Origin: Bog-473 sp963807775
Lineage (GTDB): Bacteria > Actinomycetota > Acidimicrobiia > Acidimicrobiales > RAAP-2
Direction of reading: 5' to 3'
NCBI GenBank assembly: GCA_963807775.1
Contig: CAWECY010000005.1
Coordinates: 248,001 to 312,000 of the forward strand
DNA: 64,000 bases
The position numbers were made by a program, and so were the translations under genes. Position 1 is the first letter of the stretch. Each line of letters opens with the position of its first letter. Positions 35,201 through 44,791 of this stretch are shown here, one piece after another. Below the pieces are notes generated by a model. It had not been told where the DNA came from, searched no databases, and saw nothing but the letters and a program-made list of their open reading frames with translations.

Positions 35201-36226
35201 ATCGCCTTCATCCTCTACATCGACATGTTCTTCTCGCCGATCCAGCAGCTCTCCCAGGTCTTCGACTCGTGGCAGCAGACCCGGGTCTCGGTCGGCCGAA
35301 TCTCCGAGCTGATGCAGCTCGAGACGCTCACTCCCGAGGCCGAGGTGCCGCTCGAGCCCGGTCGACTCCGCGGCGAGCTCGAGCTCCGCAACGTCCGCTT
35401 CTCCTACCCGACGATCCTGCCCGGTGCCGGCCAGAACCGGGCCCTGGCCGAGCGCCGGGGGCCGCGTGACCCTCGGTTCCTCGGCTCGCCCGACGTCGCC
35501 CTGCAGAAGCCGCCGGAGGCGCTGCGGGGCAGTCGACCTGCGGATCGCCCCCGGCGAGACGGTGGCGCTGGTCGGCGAGACGGGGGCCGGCAAGTCGACG
35601 GTGATGAAGCTGCTCGCCCGCTTCTACGACCCCGACCAGGGCGCCGTGCTGGTCGACGGTCACGACCTCCGGTCGCTCTCGACTTCGGTCCTTCCGGCGC
35701 CAGCTCGGCTACGTGCCCCAGGAGGCGTTCCTCTTCTCCGGCACCATCCGCGACAACATCGCCTACGGCCGGCCCGAGGCCAGCGACGCCGAGGTCGAGG
35801 CGGCCGCCCGGGCCGTCGGCGCCCACGAGTTCATCGCCGCAGCTCCCCGGCGGCTACCTGCACGAGCTCTCCGAGCGGGGCCGGTCGCTGTCGTCGGGTC
35901 AGCGCCAGCTCATCGCCCTGGCCCGGGCCGAGCTCGTCGACCCGGCCATTCTGCTGCTCGACGAGGCCACCTCCAACCTCGACCTGGCCACCGAGGCCCG
36001 GGTGGCCGCCGCGCATGCAGCGGGTGGCCCAAGATCGCACCACCATCGTCATCGCCCACCGCCTGCAGACCGCACGGTCGGCCGACCGCATCGTCGTCCT
36101 CCACGCCGGACAGGTGGCCGAGGTGGGCACGTCACGACGAGCTGCTCGCACCAGGGGGGACGCTACGCGGCGATGTGGGACGCCTTCGAGCTGGTGGGCC
36201 ACGGTTCGCAGGCCCCCGTCGCGTGA
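32287..36226 (+). CDS. full-length ABC exporter, two TMD-NBD halves, about 25 frame breaks
   Basis: Read across frames, this is one fused exporter of about 1300 residues. Half 1 has a transmembrane domain (GWVRRLWGVMLRHRRDLVLA to about 33280), Walker A GPSGSGKST, signature LSGGQRQRIALARA, Walker B LILDDATSAID and H-loop LLIAHR. A Gly-rich linker (GPGLGGGRGGGGGGGW) joins half 2: GFNLGRLLSEFRRPLLLGLV, SLDYYEREMAGRIMTRMTTD, Walker A GETGAGKST, LSSGQRQLIALARA, LLLDEATSNLD and IVIAHRL. The signature in half 2 is LSSGQ. Motifs are intact but the frame changes every 100-300 bases. Expected role: multidrug or lipid export. Confidence 0.75.
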
Positions 36227-36478
36227 CGCCGGGCTCGGCCGACCCGGGTCGGGATCGAGGCCGCTCGCCTTGACCCGGCCAGGGGCCACGAATCGAAGGA
36301 CGTCGGCGACCGAGTCAGCAAGGTCGTCCGACGCCGAGGGCGGCGACAACGGCGACCGCGATGCCGGTGGGCACAACGGTGCGTCGTCGCAGCGCGGTCA
36401 CGTCGGGACCCTCCTCGACGACAGGGAGCACGGTACTTTGGGGACTCAGGGGGCCAGTCGCGAAGAGGGGGAGAGAAC

Positions 36479-37387
36479 GTGCTCGCCGGCGAAAAGATTC
36501 TGATCACGGGGGCCACCGGCAAAATCGCCTTTCCGCTCGCGCGAGCGTTGGCCGCGGACAACGAGGTGTGGGGCGCGGCGCGGTTCACCACCCCAGAGGG
36601 TCGGGACCGACTGGAGGCGGCAGGAGTACGACCGCTGACCCTCGACGTCTCGAGCGACGAGCTGCTCTCGCTGCCCGACGACTTCGACCACGTGTTCCAC
36701 GCGGCGGTGAACACCGGTGCCGACGGTTGGGGGCCCGCGGTGGAGACGAACGCCCAGGCGTCGGGGCGCCTGTTGTACCACTGCCGGGAGTGCAAGGGGT
36801 TCGTGTACTGCTCGACCGGTTCCATCTACCGCTATCAAGGGCAGCGGCCGCTGACCGAGTCGGATCCGCCGGGCGTGCCGCAGCGGGGCAACTACAGCTT
36901 CTCCAAGGTGGCCGGTGAGGCCGTCTGCACATGGGTCGCCCGGCAGTTCTCCATCCCGCTGACCATCATCCGCATCTGCTCGACGTATGGACCCGAGGGC
37001 GGCGCGCCGGCCGATCGGTTGGAGGCGATATTGGAAGGAAGGCCCATCCGTCTGCACCCCGAAGCGCCGAACAACTTCAATCCCATCTACGAGGACGACT
37101 ACGTCGAGTTCGGGATCCGCGCCATGGAGGTGGCCGCCGTGCCACCCGTCGTCGTCAACTGGGCCGGGAGCGAGACCGTCAGTGCGGAGGACTACTGCGC
37201 CTTCCTGGGCGAGCTCGTCGGCGTGGCGCCCGTCATCGAGTACGACCTGTCTGCCCACACGCCGCTGTGGCCGGACGTGACGCTGATGCACCACGTGCTT
37301 GGTGCCACGAAGGTCCGCTGGCGCGACGGGTTCCGCCGGATGGTCGAGGCGCGCCATCCCGAAATTCCCCTGCGGCCGAACCGCTGA
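36479..37387 (+). CDS. NAD-dependent epimerase/dehydratase family protein
   Basis: 302 residues from GTG 36479 with GAGGGGGAGAG upstream. It is an extended SDR: ILITGATGKIAFPLARALAA binds NAD, STGSIYRY is the serine region and NYSFSKVAGEAV the YxxxK motif. IRICSTYGPEGG and YEDDYVEFGI follow, as in sugar-nucleotide epimerases. The substrate is not evident. It converges with the next gene. Confidence 0.87.
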   Translation: MLAGEKILITGATGKIAFPLARALAADNEVWGAARFTTPEGRDRLEAAGVRPLTLDVSSDELLSLPDDFDHVFHAAVNTGADGWGPAVETNAQASGRLLYHCRECKGFVYCSTGSIYRYQGQRPLTESDPPGVPQRGNYSFSKVAGEAVCTWVARQFSIPLTIIRICSTYGPEGGAPADRLEAILEGRPIRLHPEAPNNFNPIYEDDYVEFGIRAMEVAAVPPVVVNWAGSETVSAEDYCAFLGELVGVAPVIEYDLSAHTPLWPDVTLMHHVLGATKVRWRDGFRRMVEARHPEIPLRPNR

Positions 37388-37429
37388 GTTCCGACGCTGG
37401 TGACGGAGCGCACCGGGCGGGGAGCTCGG

Positions 37430-38182
37430 TCACGGGAGGTGGCGGTCCCACGCGAAGGGCACGACGAGGTGGAACGGGGCGGCGAAGAGGGGGACGGGGC
37501 CGGCGTGGACCCACCGTCGCTGGAGCGCCGAGACGAGCAGCTCGGCCACGGCTTCGGGGTCGTCGTCGAGGAACAGGTAGGTGAGCTGCTGCGAGCGCCG
37601 ATCGATCGGGAAGGGTGTCTCGGTCGCGATGCCCTCGCCCCACCAGGCTCCGGCCACGCCGTCGACCTCGACGAGGGGCGCCGGCGAGGCCGTGCCGTTC
37701 TCCACCAGGAGATAGATCCCAAGGGCCGGGCGCCACGGGAGCACGTCGGCGCCCGTCACCGCTCTCGGCGCGGCCACCTTGCCGGCGAGGTCGAACACGC
37801 CGTACTCGACACTGGGCAGCACCAAGGGCCGGCGCTCCGCGGGGAGGGCGTTGCTCAGCTCGTTGAACGGACCCAGAGCACCGACGCCGGTGAAGAAGTA
37901 CGTCATGACGTGGTCGACGGGGTCGTAACGAGTCTCGCTGGCGGCTCGACGCTTCCGACAGGCCGGCGTCGACACCAGGCGCAGCGAATGGCGCAGGCCG
38001 GGGATCCGGTACTGCTCCGGTCGGTGGTCGAGCGAGTGCCATTCGAGGTACTCCTCGTCGCGACCCTCCGTCTGGCGGGCCGACATGGAGACGAAGATGG
38101 TGCGCACATCGGTCGAACCGACCGCCAGGACGTCGGGCAACCGGTCGGACGGAGTTCCCCCGAGGCGATGCGTCGCCATCAC
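37430..38182 (-). CDS. conserved hypothetical protein
   Basis: 250 residues, start ATG 38182 or 38179. IFVSMSARQTEGRDEEYLEW then HSLDHRPEQYRIPGLRHSLR resembles the start of a dimeric alpha-beta barrel (EthD-like), where Trp-His and Asp-His-Pro residues near the N-terminus recur. LTYLFLDDDPEAVAELL near the C-terminus would be a second barrel. No catalytic role can be assigned. It contains one copy of a 26-bp repeat also found just before its start. Confidence 0.6.
   Translation of the reverse strand: MMATHRLGGTPSDRLPDVLAVGSTDVRTIFVSMSARQTEGRDEEYLEWHSLDHRPEQYRIPGLRHSLRLVSTPACRKRRAASETRYDPVDHVMTYFFTGVGALGPFNELSNALPAERRPLVLPSVEYGVFDLAGKVAAPRAVTGADVLPWRPALGIYLLVENGTASPAPLVEVDGVAGAWWGEGIATETPFPIDRRSQQLTYLFLDDDPEAVAELLVSALQRRWVHAGPVPLFAAPFHLVVPFAWDRHLP
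37961..37986 (+). repeat. 26-bp direct repeat, copy inside the hypothetical gene
   Basis: Identical to 38195-38220 (core GTCGACACCAGGCGCAGCG). On the minus strand it encodes LRLVSTPA within the hypothetical protein. Confidence 0.7.
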
Positions 38183-38194
38183 TCAGCGCCGGGC

Positions 38195-38220
38195 GGCCGG
38201 CGTCGACACCAGGCGCAGCG
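38195..38220 (+). repeat. 26-bp direct repeat, copy upstream of the gene
   Basis: Second copy, 13 bp before the start of the hypothetical gene. It reads LAPLRLVSTPAARR then stop in one frame, as if a fragment of the gene had been copied upstream. Confidence 0.7.
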
Positions 38221-38234
38221 GGGCGAGCAGCCGC

Positions 38235-38588
38235 TCAGCCCGCGCGTCGGGCCCTGGGCACGACGTCGAGAAGTTGAAGCAGGCCGGTCATCTCGAACAG
38301 TTTCATGACTTGCTGCTGGGGCGAGTAGATCACCAGCGCCCCCCCGAGTGACGTCGCCCGCTTGTGTTCGGCGATGATCACCGACAACCCGGTGGAGTCG
38401 AGGAATCCCAGACCCTCGAGATCAAGGGCAACCTGGGTGACGCCCTCCCTGTTCAAGGCGGCGAACTCCTGGTACAGCAGCCCGGCCGAGGAGGCATCGA
38501 GCTCGCCCACCAGAACGACCAGCGCATGATCCGCCGACTTGTGGATCTCGGGGTTGAGTCGATCCTGTCGTCGTACGACGAGCGTCAT
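38235..38588 (-). CDS. STAS-domain anti-sigma factor antagonist
   Basis: 117 residues. ALVVLVGELDASSAGLLYQE, VALDLEGLGFLDSTGLSVII and GALVIYSPQQQVMKLFEMTG make a complete STAS fold. DSTGL carries the Ser that the cognate anti-sigma kinase phosphorylates. No RsbW-type kinase or sigma factor lies nearby, so the partner is elsewhere. Confidence 0.92.
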   Translation of the reverse strand: MTLVVRRQDRLNPEIHKSADHALVVLVGELDASSAGLLYQEFAALNREGVTQVALDLEGLGFLDSTGLSVIIAEHKRATSLGGALVIYSPQQQVMKLFEMTGLLQLLDVVPRARRAG

Positions 38589-38751
38589 CGGTTGTCCTGC
38601 CGGACCGTCACCATGCGTCCGGGTCGAGAGTGTTCGGTCGTACCCACCTCACAGCACACCTCTTTGATCCCCCATTTGAGTGTATTCAGGTGAACCCCAG
38701 CCTTCAACGGGCCTCACGAGGAATTCGCCGAGACGTAACTTCGCCCGGACG

Positions 38752-39516
38752 TCACCTGCCCGTCCATTCGGGCGGGCGTCTCTCCAAGAAGGAGGCCACG
38801 CCCTCGCGCGCGTCGGCTGATCGCATGACGGTTGCCATGGCCTGCGTGGTCTCATGCCATCCGAGCGCGTCGCCGTCCGCCACCAGACGGTTGAGGGCGG
38901 CGAGGCATGCCTGCACCGAGACGGGCGCGTTGGTGCAGATCTCATCGGCGAGGCGCGTGGCCTCGTCCAACGCGCCGCCGGGCTCGGCGAGCACGTTGAC
39001 CAGGCCCACCTCGTGGGCCCGCCGCGCGTCGATCGGACGGCCCGTCAAAACGAGTTGCCGCGCCACGTTGAGGGGGAGTGCCCGGGGGGCGCGGAACAGG
39101 CCGGCACAGGTCGGTAGCACTCCGATGGTGACCTCGGGCAAGCCGAAGTGGGCGGCGGTGGAGGCCACCACCAGGTCGCAGGCCAGGACCAGCTCCAGGC
39201 CCCCGCCCAGCGCTCTCCCCTCCACCGCGGCGATGAGCGGCTTGCGTCGTTCACGGCGGATCAGTCCGTACTCCCCTCCACGTTCGGTGACGTAGTCACC
39301 CCCGCTGGTCAGGTCGCTGCCGGCGCTGAAGATCTCCTTCGTGCCCGTGAGCACGCCCACCCACAATTCGGCATCGTCGTCGAGCTGGTTCAGGGCGGCA
39401 TCCAGCTCGTCGGCCATGACGCGGTTGATGGCGTTGCGCTTCTCGCCGCGTTCCATGGCGATGACGAGGACACGCCCGTGCCGGCGGGTGGTCACGAGGG
39501 GGACCGTCGAGGTCAT
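38752..39516 (-). CDS. enoyl-CoA hydratase/isomerase family protein
   Basis: 254 residues. Crotonase fold: MERGEKRNAINRVMADELDA, FSAGSDLTSGGDY (oxyanion loop) and AVEGRALGGGLELVLACDLV. The first catalytic-Glu region is GGGLELVLACD; the second, PEVTIGVLPTCAG, has Thr-Cys where Gly-Gly or similar is usual. Hydration or isomerisation of acyl-CoA is likely; the specific step is unclear. Confidence 0.9.
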   Translation of the reverse strand: MTSTVPLVTTRRHGRVLVIAMERGEKRNAINRVMADELDAALNQLDDDAELWVGVLTGTKEIFSAGSDLTSGGDYVTERGGEYGLIRRERRKPLIAAVEGRALGGGLELVLACDLVVASTAAHFGLPEVTIGVLPTCAGLFRAPRALPLNVARQLVLTGRPIDARRAHEVGLVNVLAEPGGALDEATRLADEICTNAPVSVQACLAALNRLVADGDALGWHETTQAMATVMRSADAREGVASFLERRPPEWTGR

Positions 39517-39598
39517 GCCGGGCGAGGAGGCGGGCGCAGGGGCTCAGGCTACTGCGGGACCCAATATCTCCGCGTCAACGCGCACCTTCCGGGAGGAC

Positions 39599-39634
39599 GG
39601 CGCCGTCCCGGCGAACGGCGCCGTCCCGGCGAAC
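39599..39634 (+). repeat. two tandem copies of an 18-bp unit
   Basis: GGCGCCGTCCCGGCGAAC occurs twice head to tail, just upstream of the secreted-protein gene at 39657. It may be a spacer or regulator site. Confidence 0.6.
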
Positions 39635-39656
39635 GACGGAACTGTAGGGTTGACGC

Positions 39657-40271
39657 GTGAGACGAGGAACGATCCTGGCGTTTGGCGCCTGGATGATCCT
39701 CACCGCCACCGCCACCGTGGTGACCTGGCTGGGCGTGGGAGCCGTGACCAGGGCGGTCACCGCATCGGCCGAACCCGCCATCCCACACGTCACTCTGGCC
39801 GCCCAGAGTCCCCCCGCCCCGGCGCAGTTGACCCCGCCGGCGACCACCGCACCCACCACGGCACCGACGACCACGACGACGCTGGCGGAGGCGCCGCCGA
39901 CGTTCGTTCCCGTCAGCCGCGCCAGCGGTGCTCCCACCACGGCGCCCGTCACGACGACGGTGCCGGTCGTCGGCTCTACCTCGACCTCGACGCAGCCCGT
40001 CAGCCCCGGAACCACCCAGCCGCCGGCATCGACGCCCGCGACGTACTCGTCTCCGGGCGGTCAGGCCACCGTGAGCTGCACGGGCGACGAGATCCGTCTG
40101 GTCAGCGCCGCCCCGGCCAATGGCTACCAGGTGAAGGTGGACAGCGACGGGCCCAAAATGGTGACGGTGTCGTTCTCGGGCAACGGAACCGAGTACCAGA
40201 TCAGTGCCGCCTGCCAGAACGGCAGCCCGGTGCAGGTGGAGGGTGGCTCGGACGGCTCGCCCGCGGATTAG
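39657..40271 (+). CDS. secreted or anchored Thr/Pro-rich protein
   Basis: 204 residues from GTG 39657. MRRGTILAFGAWMILTATAT and the following VVTWLGVGAV form a signal sequence or membrane anchor. Residues 50-130 are a Thr/Pro/Ala linker (TTAPTTAPTTTTTLAEAPPT) typical of cell-wall-spanning stalks. The last 70 residues (ATVSCTGDEIRLVSAAPANG, YQVKVDSDGP) form a small beta-rich domain with two Cys that could bond. Function unknown. It converges with the sensor kinase. Confidence 0.72.
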   Translation: MRRGTILAFGAWMILTATATVVTWLGVGAVTRAVTASAEPAIPHVTLAAQSPPAPAQLTPPATTAPTTAPTTTTTLAEAPPTFVPVSRASGAPTTAPVTTTVPVVGSTSTSTQPVSPGTTQPPASTPATYSSPGGQATVSCTGDEIRLVSAAPANGYQVKVDSDGPKMVTVSFSGNGTEYQISAACQNGSPVQVEGGSDGSPAD

Positions 40272-40354
40272 GAGGAGGCGACAACCAGGAGCGCGGGCCC
40301 GAATTCCAGTTGCCCGTGCACCACGTCAGGCGGCGCCGAGGTGGGCCAACACCG

Positions 40355-41692
40355 TTACGCGTGATCGGCGCTCACGGCCGTGGATGCGCTCCCGTTACCT
40401 TCCACCGTGCTCTTGGGTCCGGTGCGGCCGAAGACGACCTCCACCCGCGCCCCTCCGTGCCCACCGGCGCGCATCGTCATGCCACCGCCCGCCCGCTCGG
40501 CCGTGCGGCGCACGATGTCGAGTCCGAGGCCGGTGGAGCCGGCGCCACTGTGTCCCCGACGGTGGACCGGGCCTGAGGGGAACCCGGGTCCGTCGTCCGC
40601 CACGACGAGGATGGCCTGGGTCGCCGTTGCGGTGAGCGCGACCCGAAAGGCGGTCTCGTCCGGTGTGTGCGCCAGCACGTTGCCGATGAGCGCATCGACG
40701 GCCGCCTCCAGGGCCGCGGCCGACACGGCCACTTCGATCTCCGTGTTGGGCAGGTCCGACGTCCACGGGCGCCCCTGCTCCTCGGCGAGAACGGCCCAGA
40801 AGTCCAACCGCTCGCGCACCGTCCGGGTGATGTCGGACACCTCGGGACGCCCGGGCCGGCTCTGGCGGACCTCGACGATGACCCAGTTGACGGCGGCGGT
40901 CAGCTCGTCGACCGCCTCGACGATGTGTTGACGATCGTCCTCGTTGGGCAGCGCCTCGGCCTCGAGCGCCAAGGCGGTGAGGGGCGTGCGCAGCCGGTGG
41001 GACAGGTCGGCCGCCTGTTCGCGCTCGAGTTCGAGGAGCTCGATGATCCGCTCCGCCAGCGCGTTGACGGCCCGGCCCATGTCCTGGATCTCGTCGGGAC
41101 CGGCCGGTTCCACCCGCGCCTCCAGCTCGCCGTCGCTGAGGCGACGCGTCACCCGGTCCAGCTCCTGGATCGGCCGGACCAGCGAACGTCCCAGGCGGTC
41201 GGACAGCAGGATGGCCAGGCCCAGGACCGAGAGGGCGACGGCTCCGAGGGCAATCCACGCTTCGAGGACGCCCGCCTGCAGCAGGTGATCGGGGACGTCG
41301 ACCACGCCGACCACGACTCCTCCCTTCACCCGGACGGGCACCCACACCCTGGTCGACGAGCCGGAGGAGGCCGAGAAGGCTCGTCCCTCGCGGGCCAGCC
41401 TGAGCTCGGACGGGGCAAAGGCGATGCGGGGCCCGACACGGTTCCCCGACGGGTAGTACACGGTGGCGGAGCGTCCGCTTCCGTCCGCGTTGAGCTGCGT
41501 CAGGATGTTCGAGAGGTCATAGGGCAGGGGCCCCGACGCCAGGATGCTGGCCAGCGAGCGAGCCTCCTGGTCCGCCACCGACAGCGCCCGGTCGGCGGCC
41601 ACCACCTTGACGACGGCGCCCAACGGGATCAGGAAGGCCACCGTCACCATGGCGGTGACCGCGAGCACGATCAGGTTGAGGCGACGCCTCAT
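40355..41692 (-). CDS. two-component sensor histidine kinase
   Basis: 445 residues from ATG 41692, overlapping the response regulator stop. An N-terminal helix (IVLAVTAMVTVAFLIPLGAV), an extracytoplasmic sensor of about 110 residues and a second helix (AWIALGAVALSVLGLAILLS) come first. HAMP (RPIQELDRVTRRLSDGELEA) and HisKA (AADLSHRLRTPLTALALEAE, with the phospho-His) follow. HATPase_c motifs are IGNVLAHTP (N box), VVADDGPGF (G1) and GSTGLGLDIV (G2). The stimulus is unknown. Confidence 0.94.
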   Translation of the reverse strand: MRRRLNLIVLAVTAMVTVAFLIPLGAVVKVVAADRALSVADQEARSLASILASGPLPYDLSNILTQLNADGSGRSATVYYPSGNRVGPRIAFAPSELRLAREGRAFSASSGSSTRVWVPVRVKGGVVVGVVDVPDHLLQAGVLEAWIALGAVALSVLGLAILLSDRLGRSLVRPIQELDRVTRRLSDGELEARVEPAGPDEIQDMGRAVNALAERIIELLELEREQAADLSHRLRTPLTALALEAEALPNEDDRQHIVEAVDELTAAVNWVIVEVRQSRPGRPEVSDITRTVRERLDFWAVLAEEQGRPWTSDLPNTEIEVAVSAAALEAAVDALIGNVLAHTPDETAFRVALTATATQAILVVADDGPGFPSGPVHRRGHSGAGSTGLGLDIVRRTAERAGGGMTMRAGGHGGARVEVVFGRTGPKSTVEGNGSASTAVSADHA

Positions 41693-42369
41693 TCCCCCGG
41701 GTCGACCAGCTTGACCCCAGCACCTCGCAGCACGTTCAGATAGCGCGGTTGCGCCGCCGTTTCGCCCAACTTGCGGCGCAGCCACGACAGGTGGACGTCG
41801 ACCGTCTTGTCGGCTCCACCCAGTGGCTGGTCCCAGACCGCAGCCAGGATTTCGCGCTTGGAGACGACATGACCCGGTTGCGAGGCCAGGTAGGCCAGCA
41901 GGTCGAATTCCTTGCGCGTGAGATCGAGCGTTGCCCCCTCGAGACTGGCCACCCGTGCCGAGGTGTCCACCTTCAGCCCACCGACGACGAGGACGGGGTC
42001 CTCACGACGGGCCGATCTCCGGAAGACGGCCCGGAGCCGCGCCTCGAGGTGGTCGGCCGAGAACGGCTTCACGACATAATCGTCCGCCCCGGCATCGAGG
42101 GTCCGCACAATGACGGCTTCGTCGTCGCGCGCCGTGGCCGCCACAATCGGCACCTCGCTGACGGCGCGGATCATCTTGAGCAGTTCGAGGCCGTCGATGT
42201 CGGGGAGCCCCAGGTCGAGCACAACGGCCCCCGGATGGTGCTCGACCACGCCGCGCAGCCCTTCCAGCCCGGTGGCCGCCGTCATCACCTCGAAGCCGCG
42301 CATGGCAAGGGCGGTTTCAAGAGAGCGGCGGATGCGTGCGTCGTCCTCGATCAACATCAGGACGGTCAT
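41689..42369 (-). CDS. OmpR-family response regulator
   Basis: 226 residues from ATG 42369. REC domain: VLMLIEDDARIRRSLETALA, VVLDLGLPDIDGLELLKMIR with the phospho-Asp, and VVKPFSADHL. The winged-helix output domain includes LTRKEFDLLAYLASQPGHVV and VDVHLSWLRRKLGE. It pairs with the overlapping kinase and is the first gene of the operon. Confidence 0.95.
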   Translation of the reverse strand: MTVLMLIEDDARIRRSLETALAMRGFEVMTAATGLEGLRGVVEHHPGAVVLDLGLPDIDGLELLKMIRAVSEVPIVAATARDDEAVIVRTLDAGADDYVVKPFSADHLEARLRAVFRRSARREDPVLVVGGLKVDTSARVASLEGATLDLTRKEFDLLAYLASQPGHVVSKREILAAVWDQPLGGADKTVDVHLSWLRRKLGETAAQPRYLNVLRGAGVKLVDPGE

Positions 42370-43174
42370 GCGCCGGCTCGCCGCCCCGACCGCCACACTC
42401 GGGGGGGCGGTCGAGTGCCCTCACGTCCGGAGCACAGCGCATCGCCTGCTCGACAGCCTGCCACCGGAGGGAGCCTAGGCCAGCATGCGCGCCGGCGTCT
42501 GCGGGCAGCGGCGGAGGTGGAGCGAGGGTTGCTGGCGGCCGGGTCGGTTCGGCTGCCCGCCGCCGAATCCTTCCGCCGAGCCGCTACTTCCGGTCGCGCC
42601 GCCCGGACCGGTCCCGCCGGGTCCTGCGTCGATGCGCCGGAGGAGTGACCCGCCCCAGGGCCCAGAGGAGGGGTCGACTCCGTGGCGGAGACGGGGCGGG
42701 CCCGCGCACCGCCGGGGAGTCGCCGCTCGAGCCCGGGCCCGAGGGTGCGCTCGGACGCCGGCCGATCTGGCCGGGCGAGCGGGTGCCACCGCTCCGTGGC
42801 GCCGGCGCCGGACCACCCGTGGGGGCGCTCGGCGGAGGGTCGGTGCCGGCCGGGGTCACACCGAGACTGACCTGTGCCGCCTCGAGGGTGCCGTCGTTCC
42901 GGGGCCCACCGAACACGTCACGCGACACGCAAGGTGTCCATCGACAGGCGTGGGATTCGCCTTGAACGCGGGCGCGTGGCGGCACACAGTAACGGCCCGA
43001 AAGGTCCCGCTCAGCCGCACGGCGGTTGCGGCCTGGGTACCAAAACCCCTGTTCAGCGCCCTTTATCTGCCGGCACGCGGTGGGGGATGAAGCCCCTCGG
43101 GGGTTGGCCGGACCTACCATGCACGGCGTGCTCCGCACGACCCCCCGGTCATCGACGGCGCGGCTGGCGCGCTG
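42370..43174. other. 805-bp stretch, low-complexity, no confident gene
   Basis: Very GC-rich with Pro/Gly/Ser/Arg-rich frames on both strands. Minus-strand frames have pieces such as VTPAGTDPPPSAPTGGPAPA and then, in another frame, GPGGTGPGGATGSSGSAEGF, which could be parts of one Pro/Gly-rich secreted protein with frame breaks. No start, domain or conserved core supports a call. Confidence 0.4.
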
Positions 43175-44731
43175 ATGGGACGGCGCATCCGCTGGCTGGG
43201 CGTGATCATGGTGGCCTGCCTCGGCCTGGTGATCGTGCAGCTGGTGAACATCCAGCTGGTGAAGGCCAAGTCGCTGTCGACGTCGCCCGAGAACCCCCGG
43301 GTGGCGGTGCTGAGCAACGACAACGCCCGAGGGACGATCTACGCGGCCGACGGGACGGTGCTGGCGCAGTCGGTCCCGACGCCGGCCGGAACCAAGGACT
43401 ACCGCTACGACTACGTGCGGGAGTATCCCCAGGGACCGCTCTTCGCCGGCATCACCGGGTACGACTCGGCGCTGTACTACGGGACGTCAGGAATAGAGGA
43501 GCAGTACGACTCGTACCTGGCCGCCCAGACGGAGGCGCCGCAGACGCTGAGCCAGCTGCTCTTCCGGGAGAAGATGCCGCAGACGACCGACAGCGTGACG
43601 CTGACGGTGCAGCCGTCACTGCAGCAGCAGGTCTCGAACATCCTGAACAGCTCGCCCCCCGGCGAGAACAAGGACGGCGCGGTGGTGGTGATCCAGCCGT
43701 CGACGGGAGACATCCTGGCCATGGTGTCCAATCCGACCTACGACCCCAACACCCTGGTCAGCACCAGCCTGTCGGCCGAGCAGCTGGCCTACCTCAGCTA
43801 CACCCAGAAGGACCACGAGGGGTTCTTCCCGTTGCGGCCGATCGCCACGGGCGAGTTCTTCGCCCCCGGCTCGACCATGAAGGTGGTCACCAGCACGGCG
43901 GCCTACAACCTGAAGCCGGCGCTGGCTGCGTTCGACTACCCGGTGCAGCAGTGTCAGAAGTTCGCCGACTCGAACGTACCGCTGTGCGACGAGAGCGGGC
44001 CCTGCGGCGGCACCATGACCCAGATGTTGCCCTTCTCGTGCGACCCCGGCTACGCCGAGCTCGGAGTGCAGGAGGGCGTGGACGTGTTGACCAAGCAGGC
44101 CCAGCTGTTCGGCTACGACGCCGTGCCGCCGATCGACCTCCCCAATGTGACGGCCTCGGAGTTTCCGTCACTGCCCCAGAATTCGCAGGCCTTCCTGGGC
44201 CAGAGCGCCATCGGCCAGTACGACGTGCGGACCACCGCCCTGCAGAACGCCCTCGTGGCGGCCGGCATCGCCAACGGCGGGGACCTCATGACCCCGCATC
44301 TGATGTCGTCGATCCACGACTCGCAGGGCAACACGGTGGAGACGTATGCGCCCCACACGATGTCGACCGTGTCCTCGGCGCAGACCGCCCAGCAGGTGAC
44401 CTCCCTGATGGAGGGCGTGGTGGCCAGCGGCACCGCCGCCGGGGTCGGCTTCCCCTCGTGGCTCTGCGCGGCGGTCAAGACGGGAACGGCCCAGACGAGC
44501 CCCACGCAATCGGTGAACACGGACTGGATGATCGGCTTCGCCCCGGCCAACCACCCCCAGGTGGCGGTGGCGGTCGTCGTGCCCGAGCAGTACATCGGCT
44601 CGGACGGGGCCTCGGTGGCCGGGCCGATCATGGACCAGGTGCTGCAGGCGGCGGTGCCCCGCAGCTCGGTCAGCGAGCCCTGCAACGTGCAGCCGGTGCC
44701 GACCTCGGCCTTCACCAACGGCGCGGCATAA
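43175..44731 (+). CDS. class B penicillin-binding protein (PbpA/FtsI-like transpeptidase)
   Basis: 518 residues. Membrane anchor IRWLGVIMVACLGLVIVQLV is followed by a PBP dimerisation region (NARGTIYAADGTVLAQS). The transpeptidase domain has STMK (Ser233, Lys236), KTGT at 435-438 and the motif usually written SxN as SCD (288-290), in PFSCDPGYAELG. The Asn-to-Asp change affects an active-site residue and might alter beta-lactam or substrate binding. It cross-links peptidoglycan outside the membrane. Confidence 0.9.
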   Translation: MGRRIRWLGVIMVACLGLVIVQLVNIQLVKAKSLSTSPENPRVAVLSNDNARGTIYAADGTVLAQSVPTPAGTKDYRYDYVREYPQGPLFAGITGYDSALYYGTSGIEEQYDSYLAAQTEAPQTLSQLLFREKMPQTTDSVTLTVQPSLQQQVSNILNSSPPGENKDGAVVVIQPSTGDILAMVSNPTYDPNTLVSTSLSAEQLAYLSYTQKDHEGFFPLRPIATGEFFAPGSTMKVVTSTAAYNLKPALAAFDYPVQQCQKFADSNVPLCDESGPCGGTMTQMLPFSCDPGYAELGVQEGVDVLTKQAQLFGYDAVPPIDLPNVTASEFPSLPQNSQAFLGQSAIGQYDVRTTALQNALVAAGIANGGDLMTPHLMSSIHDSQGNTVETYAPHTMSTVSSAQTAQQVTSLMEGVVASGTAAGVGFPSWLCAAVKTGTAQTSPTQSVNTDWMIGFAPANHPQVAVAVVVPEQYIGSDGASVAGPIMDQVLQAAVPRSSVSEPCNVQPVPTSAFTNGAA

Positions 44732-44791
44732 GACGCGCTCCTGCGACGCGTCACGAAGCGGGAGGCTCGCCGCATCGGGTGGCGGCGAGCG

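Noticed and set aside
32287..36226. Quadruplet-codon (+1 frameshift) decoding as the explanation for the ABC gene
   Set aside because: No known bacterium decodes so many different four-base codons. Merged alleles or consensus error is far simpler.
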